Source: Boswellia sacra
Taxonomy: Eukaryota; Streptophyta; Magnoliopsida; Sapindales; Burseraceae
Length of the DNA: 64,000 nt
Direction of reading: 5' to 3'
NCBI GenBank assembly: GCA_013180625.2
Contig: SNVD02009546.1
Location: forward strand, 248,001 to 312,000
A program made the translations under genes and the position numbers. Below are positions 47,556 through 59,794 of this stretch, one piece after another. Under the pieces are notes generated by a model. It was given only the letters and a program-made list of their open reading frames with translations, was not told where the DNA came from and searched no databases. The first letter of the stretch is position 1; each line of letters begins with the position of its first letter.

Positions 47556-49770
47556 TTAGTTCAATTCTTCTTGCATAACCAAAATCAAACTTTCGTCATT
47601 TTCGGCTTCTTTAAAAGATTTTGGTTCAAATTGAGAGAAAAATGCATACTGATTACAAAAGTTCTCAAAAGAAGATCTAGTTCTCATACCTTGTGATGGT
47701 TCACCAATAATGCGATCTTTAGGGTGAGCTTTTGCATACCTCCATTCCTTTGGTAATTCTTGGGAAGAATCATTTATTTTCTCAAGCTTTTCTTGTTGAA
47801 GTTGTAATTCATCTTGGCTCTTTCCATCAAGCCTTAATTCCTTGATTTGCCGTTCTACCTCAACAATATCATCATCTAAATTCTTTGAAGTAATCACATT
47901 AGTTTCATCAAATTCAACATGCATAGATTTTTCAATAGCAAGAGTCTTTTTATTAAAAACTCTATATGCTTTACTATGGTTAGAGTAGCCAACAAAAATT
48001 CCAACATCGGCTTTTGCATCAAATTTTTCAAGGTTATCCTTGGTGTTTAAAATAAAACATTTACATTCAAAAACTTTAAAAAATCCAATGTTGGGTTTTC
48101 TTCCTTTCCAAAGTTCATAAGGAGTTTTCTTTATTAAAGCTCTAATATGGACTCTATTGATTATAAAGCATGCAATATTAACGGCTTCAGCCCAAAAATA
48201 TTTTGGCAAATAATTTTCAAGTAATATGGTCCTAGCCATTTCTTAGATAGTCATATTTTTCCTCTTAATAACAACATTTTGTTGTGAAGTTCTAGGTGCG
48301 AAAAAATTATGTTCAAAACCATTTTCATCACAAAGATTTTCAAATGCAACATTGTCTACTTCACCACCATGATCACTCCTAATGGACATAATAGAATACC
48401 CTTTTTGATTTTGGACTCTTTTTACAAATTTTAAAAAAACTTGTATGGCCTCATTTTTAGTTTTCAAGAATAACACCCAAGTGAATCTTGAATAATCATC
48501 CACAATGACAAAAACATAATTCTTTCCACCAAGGCTTTGAGTTCTTGATGGTCCAAATAAATCCAAATGAAGTAATTTTAGAGGTTTATTTGTTGAAATA
48601 AATTTCTTTTGTTCAAAAGAAGTTTTCATTTGTTTTCCAAATTGACAAGCATCACAAATCTTATCCTTTTTAAATTTTAATTTTGGAAGACCATCAACTA
48701 AATCATTTTTAGAAATTTTTGAAATTATGTCCATGCTAGCATGACTTAATTTTCTATTCCATAATCAAGCATCATGACCAACAATGAAACCTTTTTCTAA
48801 ATGATCATTAACATCAATATCAATTGTATAAATATTACCACATCTATTACCTACAAATAATGTCTTATTGTTACTAACATCCTTAATCACACATCTATTA
48901 GGCTCAAAAGTAACAAAATATCCCTTATCACACAATTAACTAATGCTAATCAAATCATGTTTTAAACCATGAACAAGCAAAACATCTTTAATAATAGGTG
49001 AAGAAGGGTTACTAATATCACCATGTCCGATTACCCTTCCTTTGGAATTATCACCGGAGGTTACATATCCTCCTTTCTTGATGAATAATCTTGAGAACTT
49101 GGAGGCATCCCCGGTCATATGCCTTGAGCATCCACTATCTAAGTGCCACTTATATTTGCCACTCCTTTGTTTCTACAGTCAACATTCAAAGAGTGACTTT
49201 TTGGTACCCAAATATTCTTGGGTCCTTGGGGGTTAGTTATGGTACTTTTTGGAATCCATATTTGTTTCAAATTAGAATTTCTCTTAATGTAACAAGAATG
49301 CATTTTGTGTCCTTTTCTTCCATAATAATTACATAAATGATTAGGATTATTCATAGAAGATGCATGAGCAAAATAATTTTTAAAATACTTTTAATTTTTA
49401 TGAGTTTTATATCCTAAACCTCTTTTATCAAATACACACTTTTGGTTTTGTAACATAGAATTCAAATTTTTTGTGCATTTTGTAAAACTATCAACAATAT
49501 TTCTTAAGTCATTATTTTCCTTTTTCAAAATAGCATTTTGTTTCTCCAATTTATCAAAATCCTTTTGTTTTAAAATGTCATTTTCAGTTTTTAATAAATG
49601 TATTTAACTTTCCAAACTTTCAAAATCTTTTTGCTTTAAAATTTCATTTTCATTTTCTAAAGCTTCATTTATTTCCATCAACTCTTCTAATTAAGATAAC
49701 ATGATTTTTGACTTCTTTTTGAAAGCATTGATTTTTTAATTTTATTTATCAACTTGCACATGTAAATTTT
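47556..49770 (-). pseudogene. copia-3 gag tail, protease and integrase
   Basis: About 49740-49360 encodes a lysine/glutamate-rich, coiled-coil-like gag tail with stops. The zinc knuckle at 49354-49139 has a changed cysteine (CNYYGRKGHKMHSC). Protease has an intact LDSGCSRHMTG near 49140-49105. The integrase N-part, 48734-48243, reads CDACQFGKQMKTSF, HLDLFGPSRTQSLGG and RSDHGGEV, but the third catalytic acid is lost (QQNVVIKRKN for the usual NGVVERKN). 48239-47556 gives YFWAEAVNIACFIINR and YELWKGRKPN, ending MQEELN just before RT. RT and RNase H are deleted. Confidence 0.85.
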
Positions 49771-51454
49771 GCAACCCAATAGGTGGGGTGAATTGGATTT
49801 TTATTTATAAAAACGGATTTAGAAAACTTTTTTTGAAAGATCAAAATTATTTAACTCTTTTTTTGAAAATAAAGGTGAAGAAGATGAAAATAGAATGCAA
49901 TCAAGAGAATAGCAATAAAGAACAATCACAAGTGCAAGTAAATATAAAGAGATAGGGATAGAGAGAGTCAAACTCAATTTACGTGATTCGGCAAACCTTG
50001 CCTACGTCCATGGGCTCCTAGCTCTACGAGCTAAGCTTTCCACTAAGTTGTAAAAATCTTTACGACTTGCTTGATGAACAACCTCACCAATACTTTTTCG
50101 TTCAACCCTCGATAACACCACACCAAGAGTTCTTCTTAATGAACAACCTCACCAAGGCAACTTCCTTCAACTCTTGATAACATCACACCAAGAGTTCTTC
50201 TTGATGAACAAACGCACCAAGGCAACTTCCTTCAACTCTTGATAACACCACACCAAGTGTTCTTCTTGACGAACAAACTCACCAAGGCAACTTTCTTCAA
50301 CCCTTGATAGCACCACACCAAGAGTTCTTCTTGATGAACAACCTCACCAAGGCAACTTCCTTCAACTCTTGATAACACCACATCAAGAGTTCTTCTCGAT
50401 GAGCAACCTCACCAAGGAAAGAGTTTTCTCAAGGATAACTTTTATCCTTTACAAGATGATCTCACTCTCACTACAATATAAGAACAAAGAAAATTTTTAC
50501 AATAAAAGTACAACTCTTTTCAAAGAGTAGATAAAGAATATTAAAGCTCTCTAAACTTGATATTTCTCTTATTTGTGGCTTGATAGATTCTTGTCTCTTC
50601 TTGTTACTGAATGCATGGGAGAAGGGCTCCTTTTATAGGCAAATGGGATGAACTTAATCAAGTGAAGACACCAACTCCAAATTTTTTGCCCACCATAAAA
50701 ACCATAATTTTGTCTATCATTTTTGTCAATGTTCCGTTTAAAATTTGAAAATATTAAAACTGAAAAATCTGTACATTTGAATAAGCTTTCCAACGCATCA
50801 AGAATCAAGTCATTTGGATATCTGTAGCTCAAGATATGACCAAAACACCATTCGGTGCTCATGTGACTTGATTTTTCTTCCTTGTGTCAATCCACCGAAT
50901 TGAATGATAATTCTGTCAACATTCCGTTTGAAACTTGAATTTTTTCAAAACATAAAAGATATACATATTTGAATAAGCTTTCCAAAGCATTAAAAATCAA
51001 AGAATTTGGATATCTCTATCTTAAGATATGGCCAAAAAACCATTCGGTGCTCATGTGAGTTGCTTCCATTTGTGTTTTAATTTACATGATGATTTGGACA
51101 ACCTTACACTTGAAATTTGAATTTCTTTAAAACATATAAAATGTTATAAATTGAGCAAGCTTTCCAAAGGCTCAATAATCACGTTATTTAGACATTTGTA
51201 GAGAAATATATGATCAATTGATTGAAAATTGCTCATGTGTCACATTCCTTGAATCAAACCTTGTTCTTAAACTTTGGTGCCTTTAACATGTGGTCTTCTC
51301 CTTAGCTTCAACATTTCATTTTAATAAGTCTCTTCTTGATTTTACAATTATTTCAATGATCTTACTCTTGCATGTAAATAAACATGTTAGTAAATCTCAA
51401 TTAATCAATGTGTATTGTTATCATCAAAGTTATCATGTAGCCTTAGGGCTAACA
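49771..51454 (-). repeat. copia-3 5' LTR, inner end truncated
   Basis: Matches 45520-47201 well, but the TGTTGACCCAGGTATGG end is absent. The left boundary is approximate (49771-49785). Confidence 0.8.
50073..50430. repeat. 65 bp minisatellite in copia-3 5' LTR
   Basis: Units at 50073, 50138, 50203, 50268 and 50333, with a partial one at 50398. Same unit as in the other LTRs. Confidence 0.88.
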
Positions 51455-51639
51455 ATTTGATCAATCATGATAAAAAAAGACAAAAAGAGGAATCTCTTCG
51501 AAAGTAATTAACCACGATTAAAAATATGCCATTGAGGTGGTACCTCTCTTTTTCCTTTATTTGTAAGAATGGAAGAGATTACCACTGGTTGAGTTTGTTT
51601 GTCCTTGAGGCATGCATTCTTGAGTGTGGATATTTCTCC

Positions 51640-53351
51640 CTAGCTATTTTCAAAATATGGCTCCCAACTCTTAATCTCCTTCACCTGTAAAAAATCAAGC
51701 AATGAAAATTCAATAGAAGCAATGAGCACTAGTTGCATACTTTGTTCAAATAAACTAGGTAACCCGATTTCTGAAGAAATTGAAAAATTCTTATTTTGGA
51801 TATAGTCTTCCATAATAGTGTTAATCTTATTAGCTTCCTCACTTTCATCATGCTTGAAAAATTCATTGATGTCAAAATTTTGGTTAAGTTCCTTTGCATG
51901 ATGATATGAAGGCATAAGTGAGGATTCGATCTTTTCCTTGTTAGGCGTAGGTTTATTAACTTCTTCCTTACCCTTTGAGATTGATTCATCATTATCTTTC
52001 TCATAAAGGTTAAGAATATGTTCTTTATCAACCTTACCATCGTGAAGAGTACTAACCAAATCTTTATCTAGATGTTGACCATTTGGATTACTCACATGTG
52101 GATTGATGGAGTTTGGCTCTATTTGAGATGGAAACTCACCTTTCTTATGAGTACTAAGTGCGAATGCAAGTTTTTCAAGAGTATCATTCAAGTTTGCCAT
52201 AGTCTGAGCATTTTGACTATTAAAAGCTTCTTGCTTTGCAATGAATTAATCTAATGTTTCCTCAAGATCTTTATAAGGTGCATGCTCATGAGATTTTTGG
52301 ACATTTTGATATGATTGAAAGGGAGGTTGGTAAGATTATGCATGATTATCATTCCTCCAATCAAAATTCAAGTGATTTTTCCATCCAAAATTTTGAAGGT
52401 AAGGATTAGGATTTGACCTTTGGAAAGTGTTTAAAACATTGGTTTGGTCATGGAGACTTTTCTAAAGGTAGGCATAGTTGGGCAATCATTTGTTGTATGA
52501 TCACTAGTATTACAAGTGTGACAGATAATTTCTTGCATAGACCACATTTCTAAGTCCTCGACTTTTCTGGCTAGGGATGTAAATTTAGCATGAAGATCAT
52601 GATTCTCTCTAAAGTTATAAATGTCACTACTAGATGTTCTAATTGGTACCTCATAGGTGCCAACATTGTTCTAATTTTGGGCATCTTTTGCTAGTAAGTC
52701 TAGGTAATCCATGGCTTCTTTATTTTCAAATTGTCTATTACACATTAATTTTACCATTTGCCTAGCTTGATATGTAAGACCTTCGTAGAAAATTAAAACT
52801 AGTCTTCATGTTTCCAAACCAAGGTGAGGACAAGTATTAAGTAATACTTTATACCTATCCCAACATTGGTAAAAGGTCTCTTCTTGTTTTTGAGTGAAAT
52901 TGATGATTTACTTTTTGAGAGAATTTGTTCTATAGGGAGGAAAGAATTTTTTCAAAAATTCTTGTTGCATTTCATTCCATGAGCCAACGGATCCTGACCT
53001 AAGATTTTGTAGCCATATTTTAGCTTTATCTTTTAAAGAAAAAGGAAAAAGCTTTAATCTAAAAATGTTTATGCTACAATTTAGGTTACTATATATGTTA
53101 CAAAAGTCTTCAAATTCTCTCGAGTACAAATATGGGTTTTCAACATCTAGGTCATGAAAGTGGGGTAAGAATTGAATGAAATCCGATTCATGGTTGAAAT
53201 ATATTGCATCATGAGGGAAGACTATGCATGATTGTGCATAAGTTTTTCTAAGATTTATGGAGCCCATTAATATTCTTGGTTGGGTATGAGCATGGTTTCT
53301 TTTTTTTTTTTTTTTGTTAAGAATAGGAGTGACTCCTAACAATTCTACCAA
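51640..53351 (-). pseudogene. Gag of the gypsy-like element
   Basis: The N-terminal part, 53351-52908, carries the retrotransposon gag core: FHDLDVENPYLYSREFEDFC, then LKDKAKIWLQNLRSGSVGSW and EFLKKFFPPYRTN. The reading continues through a decayed stretch (YQARQMVKLMCNRQFENKEA) to a CCHC zinc knuckle CHTCNTSDHTTNDC near 52535-52495, complete in spacing. A C-terminal part, 52200-51640, is open for 186 codons (MANLNDTLEKLAFALSTHKK) and ends near KSWEPYF, as in plant gypsy gag-protease junctions, before a stop. Structural protein of the virus-like particle. Several stops break the whole. Confidence 0.82.
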
Positions 53352-53419
53352 CTAATGCAAAACAAAAGAAAAGATGAACACATGCATCAAAAATGAAAAA
53401 AAAAAAATGAGAAAGAGAA

Positions 53420-55446
53420 TGTTGACCCAGGTATGGCAACACAAGAGGGGGGGTGAATTGAGTTTTTTATTTATAAAAATGGATTTAATAAACTTTTCTT
53501 GAAAGATCAAAATTATTTAAATCTTTCTTTAAGAACAGAGGTGAAGAAGATAAAAAATAGAATGCAATCAAAAGAATGGAAATAAAGAACAATCACAAGC
53601 GTAAGTAAATGTAAAGAGATAGGGATAGAGAGAGTGCAAACTCAATTTACGTGGCTCAGCAAACCTTGTCTACATCCACGGGCTCCTAGCTCCACGAGCT
53701 AAGCTTTCCACTAAGTTGTAGAAATCTTTACAACTTGCTTGATGAACAACCTCACCAAGACTTTTTCTTCCAACCCTTGATAACACCACACCAAGATTTC
53801 TTCTTGATGAACAACCTCACCAAGGCAACTTCCTTCAACTCTTGATAACACCACACCAAGAGTTCTTCTTGATGAACAACTTCACCAAGGCAACTTTCTT
53901 CAACACTTGATAACACCACACCAAGAGTTCTTCTTGATGAACAACCTCACCAAGGCAACTTTCCTCAACTCTTGATAACACCACACCAATAGTTCTTCTT
54001 GATGAACAACCTCACCAAGGCAACTTCCTTCAACTCTTGATAACACCACACCAAGAGTTCTTCTTGATGAACAACCTCACCAAGTCAACTTCCTTCAACT
54101 CTTGATAACACCACACCAAGAGTTCTTCTTGATGAACAACCTCACCAAGGCAACTTCTTTTAACTCTTGATAACACCACACCAAGAGTTCTTCTTGATGA
54201 ACAACTTCACCAAGGAAAGAGTTCTCTCAAGGATAACTTTTATCCTTTACAAGTAGACCTTACTCTTACCACAATACAAGAACAAAGAAAATTTTTACAA
54301 CAAAAGTATAACTCTCTTGAAAGAGTAGATAAAGAATATAAAAGCTCTCTAGACTTGATATTTCTCTTGTTTTTTGCTTGATAGATGCTTCTCTTCTCTT
54401 TGTCTTACTGAATGCATGGGAGAAGGGTTCTTTTTATAGGCAAATGAGATGAACTTAATCAAGTGAAGACACCTACTCTAATTTTTCTACCCACCATAAA
54501 AACCATAATATTGTCTACCATTTTTGTCAATGTTCCGTTTGAAATTTGAAAATATGCAAAACATAAAATCTGAAAAATTGAATAAGCTTTCCAACTCATC
54601 AAGAACCAAGTCATTTGGATATCTCTAGCTGAAGATATGGCCAAAACATCATTCGGTGCTCATGTGACTTGATTTTTCTTCCATGTGTCAGTCCACCAAC
54701 TTGCATGTGTATTATGTCAGTCTTCTATTTGAAATTTGAATTTCTTCAAAGAATATGAAATCTTATCCATTTAATCATATTTCCAATGCCATAAGAATCA
54801 AGTCATTTGGATATCTCTAACTCAAGATATGGATAAAATATTATTCAGTGCTCAAATAAGTTGATTTTTCTTCTCTGTGTCAATCCACCGATTTGCATGT
54901 CAATTATGTCGGCCTTCTGTTTGAAATTTGAATTTCTTCAAAACATATGAAATGTGCTTCATTAAGTCCTATTTTCAATACCATAAGAATCAAGTCATTT
55001 TGATTTCTCTAACTCAAGATATGTCCAAAAGAGTATTTGGTGCTCATGTCAGCTGCTTCCATTTGTCGTCTAACTTGCATGATGATTTGGATAACCTTAC
55101 ACTTGAAATTTGAATTTCTTTAAAACATATGAAATGTTATAAATTGAGTAGCTTTCCAAAGGCTCAAGAATCACATCATTTGGACATCTATAGAGATATA
55201 TATGACCAATTGATTGAACATTGCTCATGTGTCACATTCCTTGAGTCAAACTTTGTTCTTAAACTTTGGTGCCTTTAACATGTAGTCTTCTCCTTAGCTT
55301 CAACACTTCATTTTAATAAGCCTTTTCCTGATTTTATAATTATTTCAATGATATTACTCTTGCACATAAATAAACATGTTAATAAATCTCAATGAATCAA
55401 TGTCTATTGTCATCATCAAAATTATCATGTAGCCTTAGGGCTAACA
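53420..55446 (-). mobile_element. Solo LTR of the copia-3 family
   Basis: 2027 bp, TGTTGACCCAGG...GGGCTAACA, flanked by GAGAA at 53415-53419 and 55447-55451. No internal region, so it arose by LTR-LTR recombination. It separates the gypsy-like primer site from gag. Confidence 0.92.
53741..54230. repeat. 65 bp minisatellite in solo LTR
   Basis: Exactly 65 bp apart: 53741, 53806, 53871, 53936, 54001, 54066, 54131, plus a partial unit at 54196. Two more units than the copia-3 LTRs. Confidence 0.9.
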
Positions 55447-55482
55447 GAGAATACTTACAATTTTGCATGCCAAATTTTACCT

Positions 55483-55500
55483 TCCCAGGCAACGGCGCCA
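55483..55500 (-). other. Primer binding site of the gypsy-like element
   Basis: TGGCGCCGTTGCCTGGGA on the minus strand, 5 bases from the 5' LTR. Close to the TGGCGCCGTTGCCGGGGA form common in plant Athila/Tat-type elements. Confidence 0.75.
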
Positions 55501-55505
55501 AAAGT

Positions 55506-56903
55506 TGACACATCCAAAAATTGATTATCTTCCAAGTATATGAGTGTCGAAGTAATAAACCTGGTGAGACTGAGGTCGATCCACGAGGAAGGGGCGTTTA
55601 GCGCTACAAATTAAAAGATAAACAAATATAATTTGAATAATCAAGATGATATTAACAAAAGATGGTAAAACCATCCATAGAAATAAGAGGTAAAACCTAC
55701 CATAGCAAATTAAAGAATAATTTTATAAGCAATAAATAAGAATAATTAAAGTACAAAAGTAAGAGGAATTAACACAATAATAATTAAAGCTAAGGTTAGG
55801 GGATCCACCACTTGATATATAAAATAATGATATGCAGCCCATTTTAGTCATATGAATTATATTTGTTTCATTACCAATATTTATACCACTTCTTGTAAAT
55901 CGGTTCAAGCATCCAATGTGTCAATCACCATATGTCTACAACAAATCAAAGTTCCTAACTAGATTCATGTCGGTAAGGAAGAACTATACGGCATCCAGAA
56001 AGGATCCAAGTATTTGATGTGCCAAGGATTGTCTAAAATGGATCATGACCTCCACTTTACGAGTGGTGTCAAGATTGATTAAGAAAATAAATATAAATCA
56101 TATAAAATAAACAACACAAGATTACGACTGTTAAGCACATGTCAAAGGTTAGAAAATCATTATTCTCATATCAAGGGTTTCACCCTTTCACCTTAGTAAG
56201 AGAGAAATTAGAAAGACATTATAAAAGAAAGAAAACAAATTGCAAGAAAAAGAAGATTTATTAATAGCATAAAAATACAATAACAAGTGATCCCAGCCAA
56301 GGCCATGATGCCTTAATGGGTCACAAGACACCTCTATTTATAGATACATTAAGGGGCAAACTTGTCAAATTACAAAGGAGCAATTGTCTAATATTTGGTT
56401 GATAATTGGGATCATTAGGTGCAATAACTTTGACCACCAATTTTAACATTGAATTATTGAAAATTTTGATCACATGTCTTCAATGAAAGTTGTAGATATT
56501 TCTCTCAGCTTTCTAGAACATCTTGATTTATACAATTTGGATATATATTTTGAGAGATATGGTCAAAATAATGAGGCATGATCAGGCTGGGCCGAAACTG
56601 CAGATGGTTCATTTTAAGCCCTTTTTTAGTCTACTAAGATCCTGAATTTGATTATGCTTGTGAAATACAATCTTGTAGATGATTTAATCAGATTTCCAAA
56701 GCATTAAGATTTGCACCATTCTGAGCTATAAATAGAAAGTTATGTCCATTTTATCAAACCTACATCAAAATCAAAATTAAGCGAAAGTTAATTCAAAAGA
56801 TGTAAAGACCACAAATATGCTTAAATTGAGGAATTTAGTGACGCTATTAATATAATATGATGAATTAAGTTCTTATTAAGCATACATATTTAAGTGTTTA
56901 TCA
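55506..56903 (-). repeat. Gypsy-like element 5' LTR
   Basis: 1398 bp, beside the primer site. Confidence 0.9.
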
Positions 56904-57044
56904 GGATACCACACTTTCTGATGCAGGAGGTTGGCTGGCATTTGCTGGTGATGAAGGTCTTAAACAATGTCATAAGATCATTTTCGGTGGGGAACCAAAT
57001 GAATGTAAGGAGTGAAATTCAGAATCCAAATGCAAAGTGATTGA

Positions 57045-59794
57045 AGCACATTTAGAGGGTGCATCCAGAGTTTTAGGTCGATGAGTTGAGTTCTCTAATC
57101 GACTACACATAACTTTTGTTATAAGTCTTGGATCATAACACAACCTAATCAAAATGTCGATCAGTCCTGGTACATAGAGCAACAAAAAGTATCAAAGCAC
57201 AAGCACTCGTTACTTCCCATGGTCTCAAAATTGTCAGATTATTGAAGTGCTATAATGTGAATTTTTGCATGAAAACCAAATAGACTGGTCTATCGAGGAA
57301 GCAGATGTCTTATCTAATAGACTAGTCTATTAGGTAGAGGGACCAAACCTGTTTACAACTATTTAATGTATGACAAGTTATACAGTTTGTACTTTCTAGT
57401 AGTATCTCTGTAAGAGCTCCATTTCTTACGCAACGACAATTCTTTAACTTTGTAGTAGTATCTCTGTAAAGAGCTCCATTTCTTGCACAAGGGCAATTCT
57501 GTAACTCCTTCGACAAGTTAACTCTAGTTATGAAAATTTCATGCTTTCATTAATAATACTTGTAACACGCTCATGTTGAAAGCCTCAGATAACTATCACT
57601 TACCAGAAATAACTTGTAATCCATGAATATAAAATATGAAGTTCTCTGGACCCAATCAAACTCTTGTCAGAATTCAATATAATATGATTAATTTTCTTAG
57701 AAAAGATATGTTGTTGTAACTTAATTTATGCTCAGCCCATAGCCAGAGCATTATGTTGTGTCCTTCTCGGGTTAGAAAGAGATTATAAAAGATTTTTAAT
57801 GACTTATATATTCGATTGCCAGTCCTTTTCAAGTATTAACAACATTTTCAACTTAAACATTAAATATTCAACTACATATTTGCACAAAATTCTACAATAA
57901 AGATGTTATATAATGTTTACAAATCTATGTCCTGAAATCATAGGCATGAATCATGTAATTATCATTGTATGCCCAAAGAGAAACACTATCACATGCTACC
58001 AGCCAATGAATTATATAGTAGATGGGACTGATGGATTTCTTTGTCAATACGGGCACTTCAACAAAGAGAAAAAGACAACGTCGTGCAAAAAGCTATAATT
58101 CCTTTTTTTTTAAAATAAAGCAACTATGGGGGCCCTCCACTACTTTATCACTGAATCAAACTCAGAATATTTCTATATTCTCTTCATTTAACATCCCACG
58201 TTTGGTAATCTTAATGTACCTTTGATATATGTGCATTTATTTATGTGTGTATGTGTGTTATAATAATTAATAAATGCTAGGGGTTAAGAATAAGAGACTT
58301 AAAGAAATAGAGGGCCAAATTGAACTTGTGCCCAATACTTATCTATATATATGTCTAATTTATTTTTCTCCTTTATCTTCAAGAAGGCTCCCAGCTCTTT
58401 TTTTGTCTCCCTTTTGCTCTCTTCACTTGTAATAATTCAAGGAAAATTAAGGAAGCTTGAAGGGTACAAGATAGAAATCATGCTCTTCTTCAACTTCTAA
58501 TACTTAGTTATGAAATTTTATGTGGAAATGCTAGATTAAACTATGGTTAATGATTTGTTTATGTTGTGTATCATGAGACATGATATAAATCACAAATTTT
58601 AGTAGGTTACACAAGATTCTTATAGGTTGGATGATAAAGGAAGGCCATAGATGATGATTAAGTTAGAACTCTATAAGCTAATCATACTGAGCAGGATAGA
58701 GGACGAAATTTCTCAAAAATTTTAGAGATCCTTTCTGGTTTTGAATTTTTTATACGTTAAACTAGACATATTGAGGAGCTTATAGATTTTTGAATCATTC
58801 TAAAATTCAAAATGTATGATTTATAGTGAATTTTTTAATTTGCTGGAACAAATTTGAATATCCTCTATTTTGAAACAGAGTACGGGAAACGGGTTATCAG
58901 AAGGGTGTATCCTTCATGAAAATTCCTAGTTTTTTGGATGCAAAATCTTGATTGTATTTCATGTTGAACTATAACTTTTTAGAGTTTTTGAAATTTTTTA
59001 TGAATTGATATGATTTTTCCAAAGTTGTGGTTATGAAACTAAAAAGTTTAACTTCTAGAACAGAGTAAGTAAGCTGAATTATTTTGATTGACTGAAACCC
59101 ATTAGAAAATTATGATTTTTTGTGAAATGATTTTCATATGTGTCTAGTTCTAGATTGAAATTTCGGCAAAGATTTGACTGACATTAAATTTTATAAAATT
59201 CTTTAAAACAGTACTGCTCAGCTAAAAAACCTGTAAACATAATTTGGGAATAGACAACATTAAGGGTTTCCAAAGGATTACATGGCCTTATTTTGACTTA
59301 ATAAAATTCATCGAGTATAATATGTGTGTTTACTTGAGTCCCATGAAATTTGGTGATGATTGGAATAAGTACACTCTTATTATAATTATCTAACCCATAT
59401 ATGCCTAGTATTGAATTGTTAATGATGCTATTGGTTGGTTGAAGTGTTGCTAAGCCTTAAGAACTTCAATGATTTCTAGGCGAAAATCCAGGTTAAGGAG
59501 TGAAGTATCCAAGTAAGTAGCTAGATCTTTCTGAGGGCACAATAGATTCCGTATTGATTTATAAGTATGTTTTGTTACTTGTGTTTATGCATAGTTGTGG
59601 GATAAATGATTTGGAAATGCCATAGATTTGTATGGATGGAAATGGGAATGAGACCATGAACACGTGGATGTGGATGTGATATGGCATGATTGAAGTTCAT
59701 AGTCGAGTCATGTGATATGTGGATTCGTGTGTGTATAAGCGTTTTTTGATTTGACTTCCACAATTTGAGATATAAGAAATTGAATGAGATTATG
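57045..59794. other. Unclassified intergenic DNA
   Basis: No gene recognised. Holds a two-copy tandem repeat (57398-57505). 58560-59480 resembles non-coding retroelement DNA, but no LTR pair was found. Confidence 0.3.
57398..57505. repeat. Two-copy tandem repeat, about 55 bp unit
   Basis: TAGTAGTATCTCTGTAA(A)GAGCTCCATTTCTT... occurs at about 57398 and 57452, followed each time by CAATTCT(T/G)TAACT. Confidence 0.75.

Larger units (their letters stand above)
45480..51454 (-). mobile_element. SIRE/Maximus-like Ty1-copia element (copia-3), internally deleted
   Basis: Outer ends TGTTGACCCAGG at 45480 and GGGCTAACA at 51454. ATTTG flanks both sides (45475-45479, 51455-51459). The 3' LTR is 45480-47201, with a purine tract (AAAAAGAGGGAGAT on the minus strand) at 47202-47215. 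The 5' LTR, about 49771-51454, has lost its inner end together with the primer site and most of gag. Remaining coding order on the minus strand: gag tail, protease, integrase. RT and RNase H are missing. Nested in the gypsy-like element. Confidence 0.9.
41022..56903 (-). mobile_element. Gypsy-like LTR element (Athila/Tat-type signals) with gag and a captured LOG gene, 15.9 kb with nested insertions
   Basis: LTRs 41022-42430 and 55506-56903 both run TGACA...TTTATCA on the plus strand. On the minus strand the right LTR is followed after 5 bases by TGGCGCCGTTGCCTGGGA, a plant gypsy-type primer site. A GGTTGGAGGGTG purine tract precedes the left LTR. The body holds gag (51640-53351) and a LOG pseudogene (43731-44381), both in sense; no protease, RT or integrase of its own was seen. 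Two younger copia-family insertions lie inside (45480-51454 and 53420-55446). Removing them leaves about 7.9 kb. Confidence 0.88.
40832..57044 (+). pseudogene. B3-domain pseudogene B3-6, split by the gypsy-like element
   Basis: ATG 40832 opens MAITYSKLPSKANVEVQLEI, then FEAIDTAGRAWPFCLSTWTK, up to 41021. The right part resumes at 56905 with DTTLSDAGGWLAFAGDEGLK. A frameshift near 57010 precedes a VKFRIQMQSD tail ending TGA at 57044 (the unshifted frame stops at 57015). The two halves align end to end with B3-4. Flanks AGAAA (41017-41021) and GGATA (56904-56908) would be a decayed 5 bp duplication. Either copy keeps the frame. The element therefore landed in a coding B3 gene. Confidence 0.88.
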
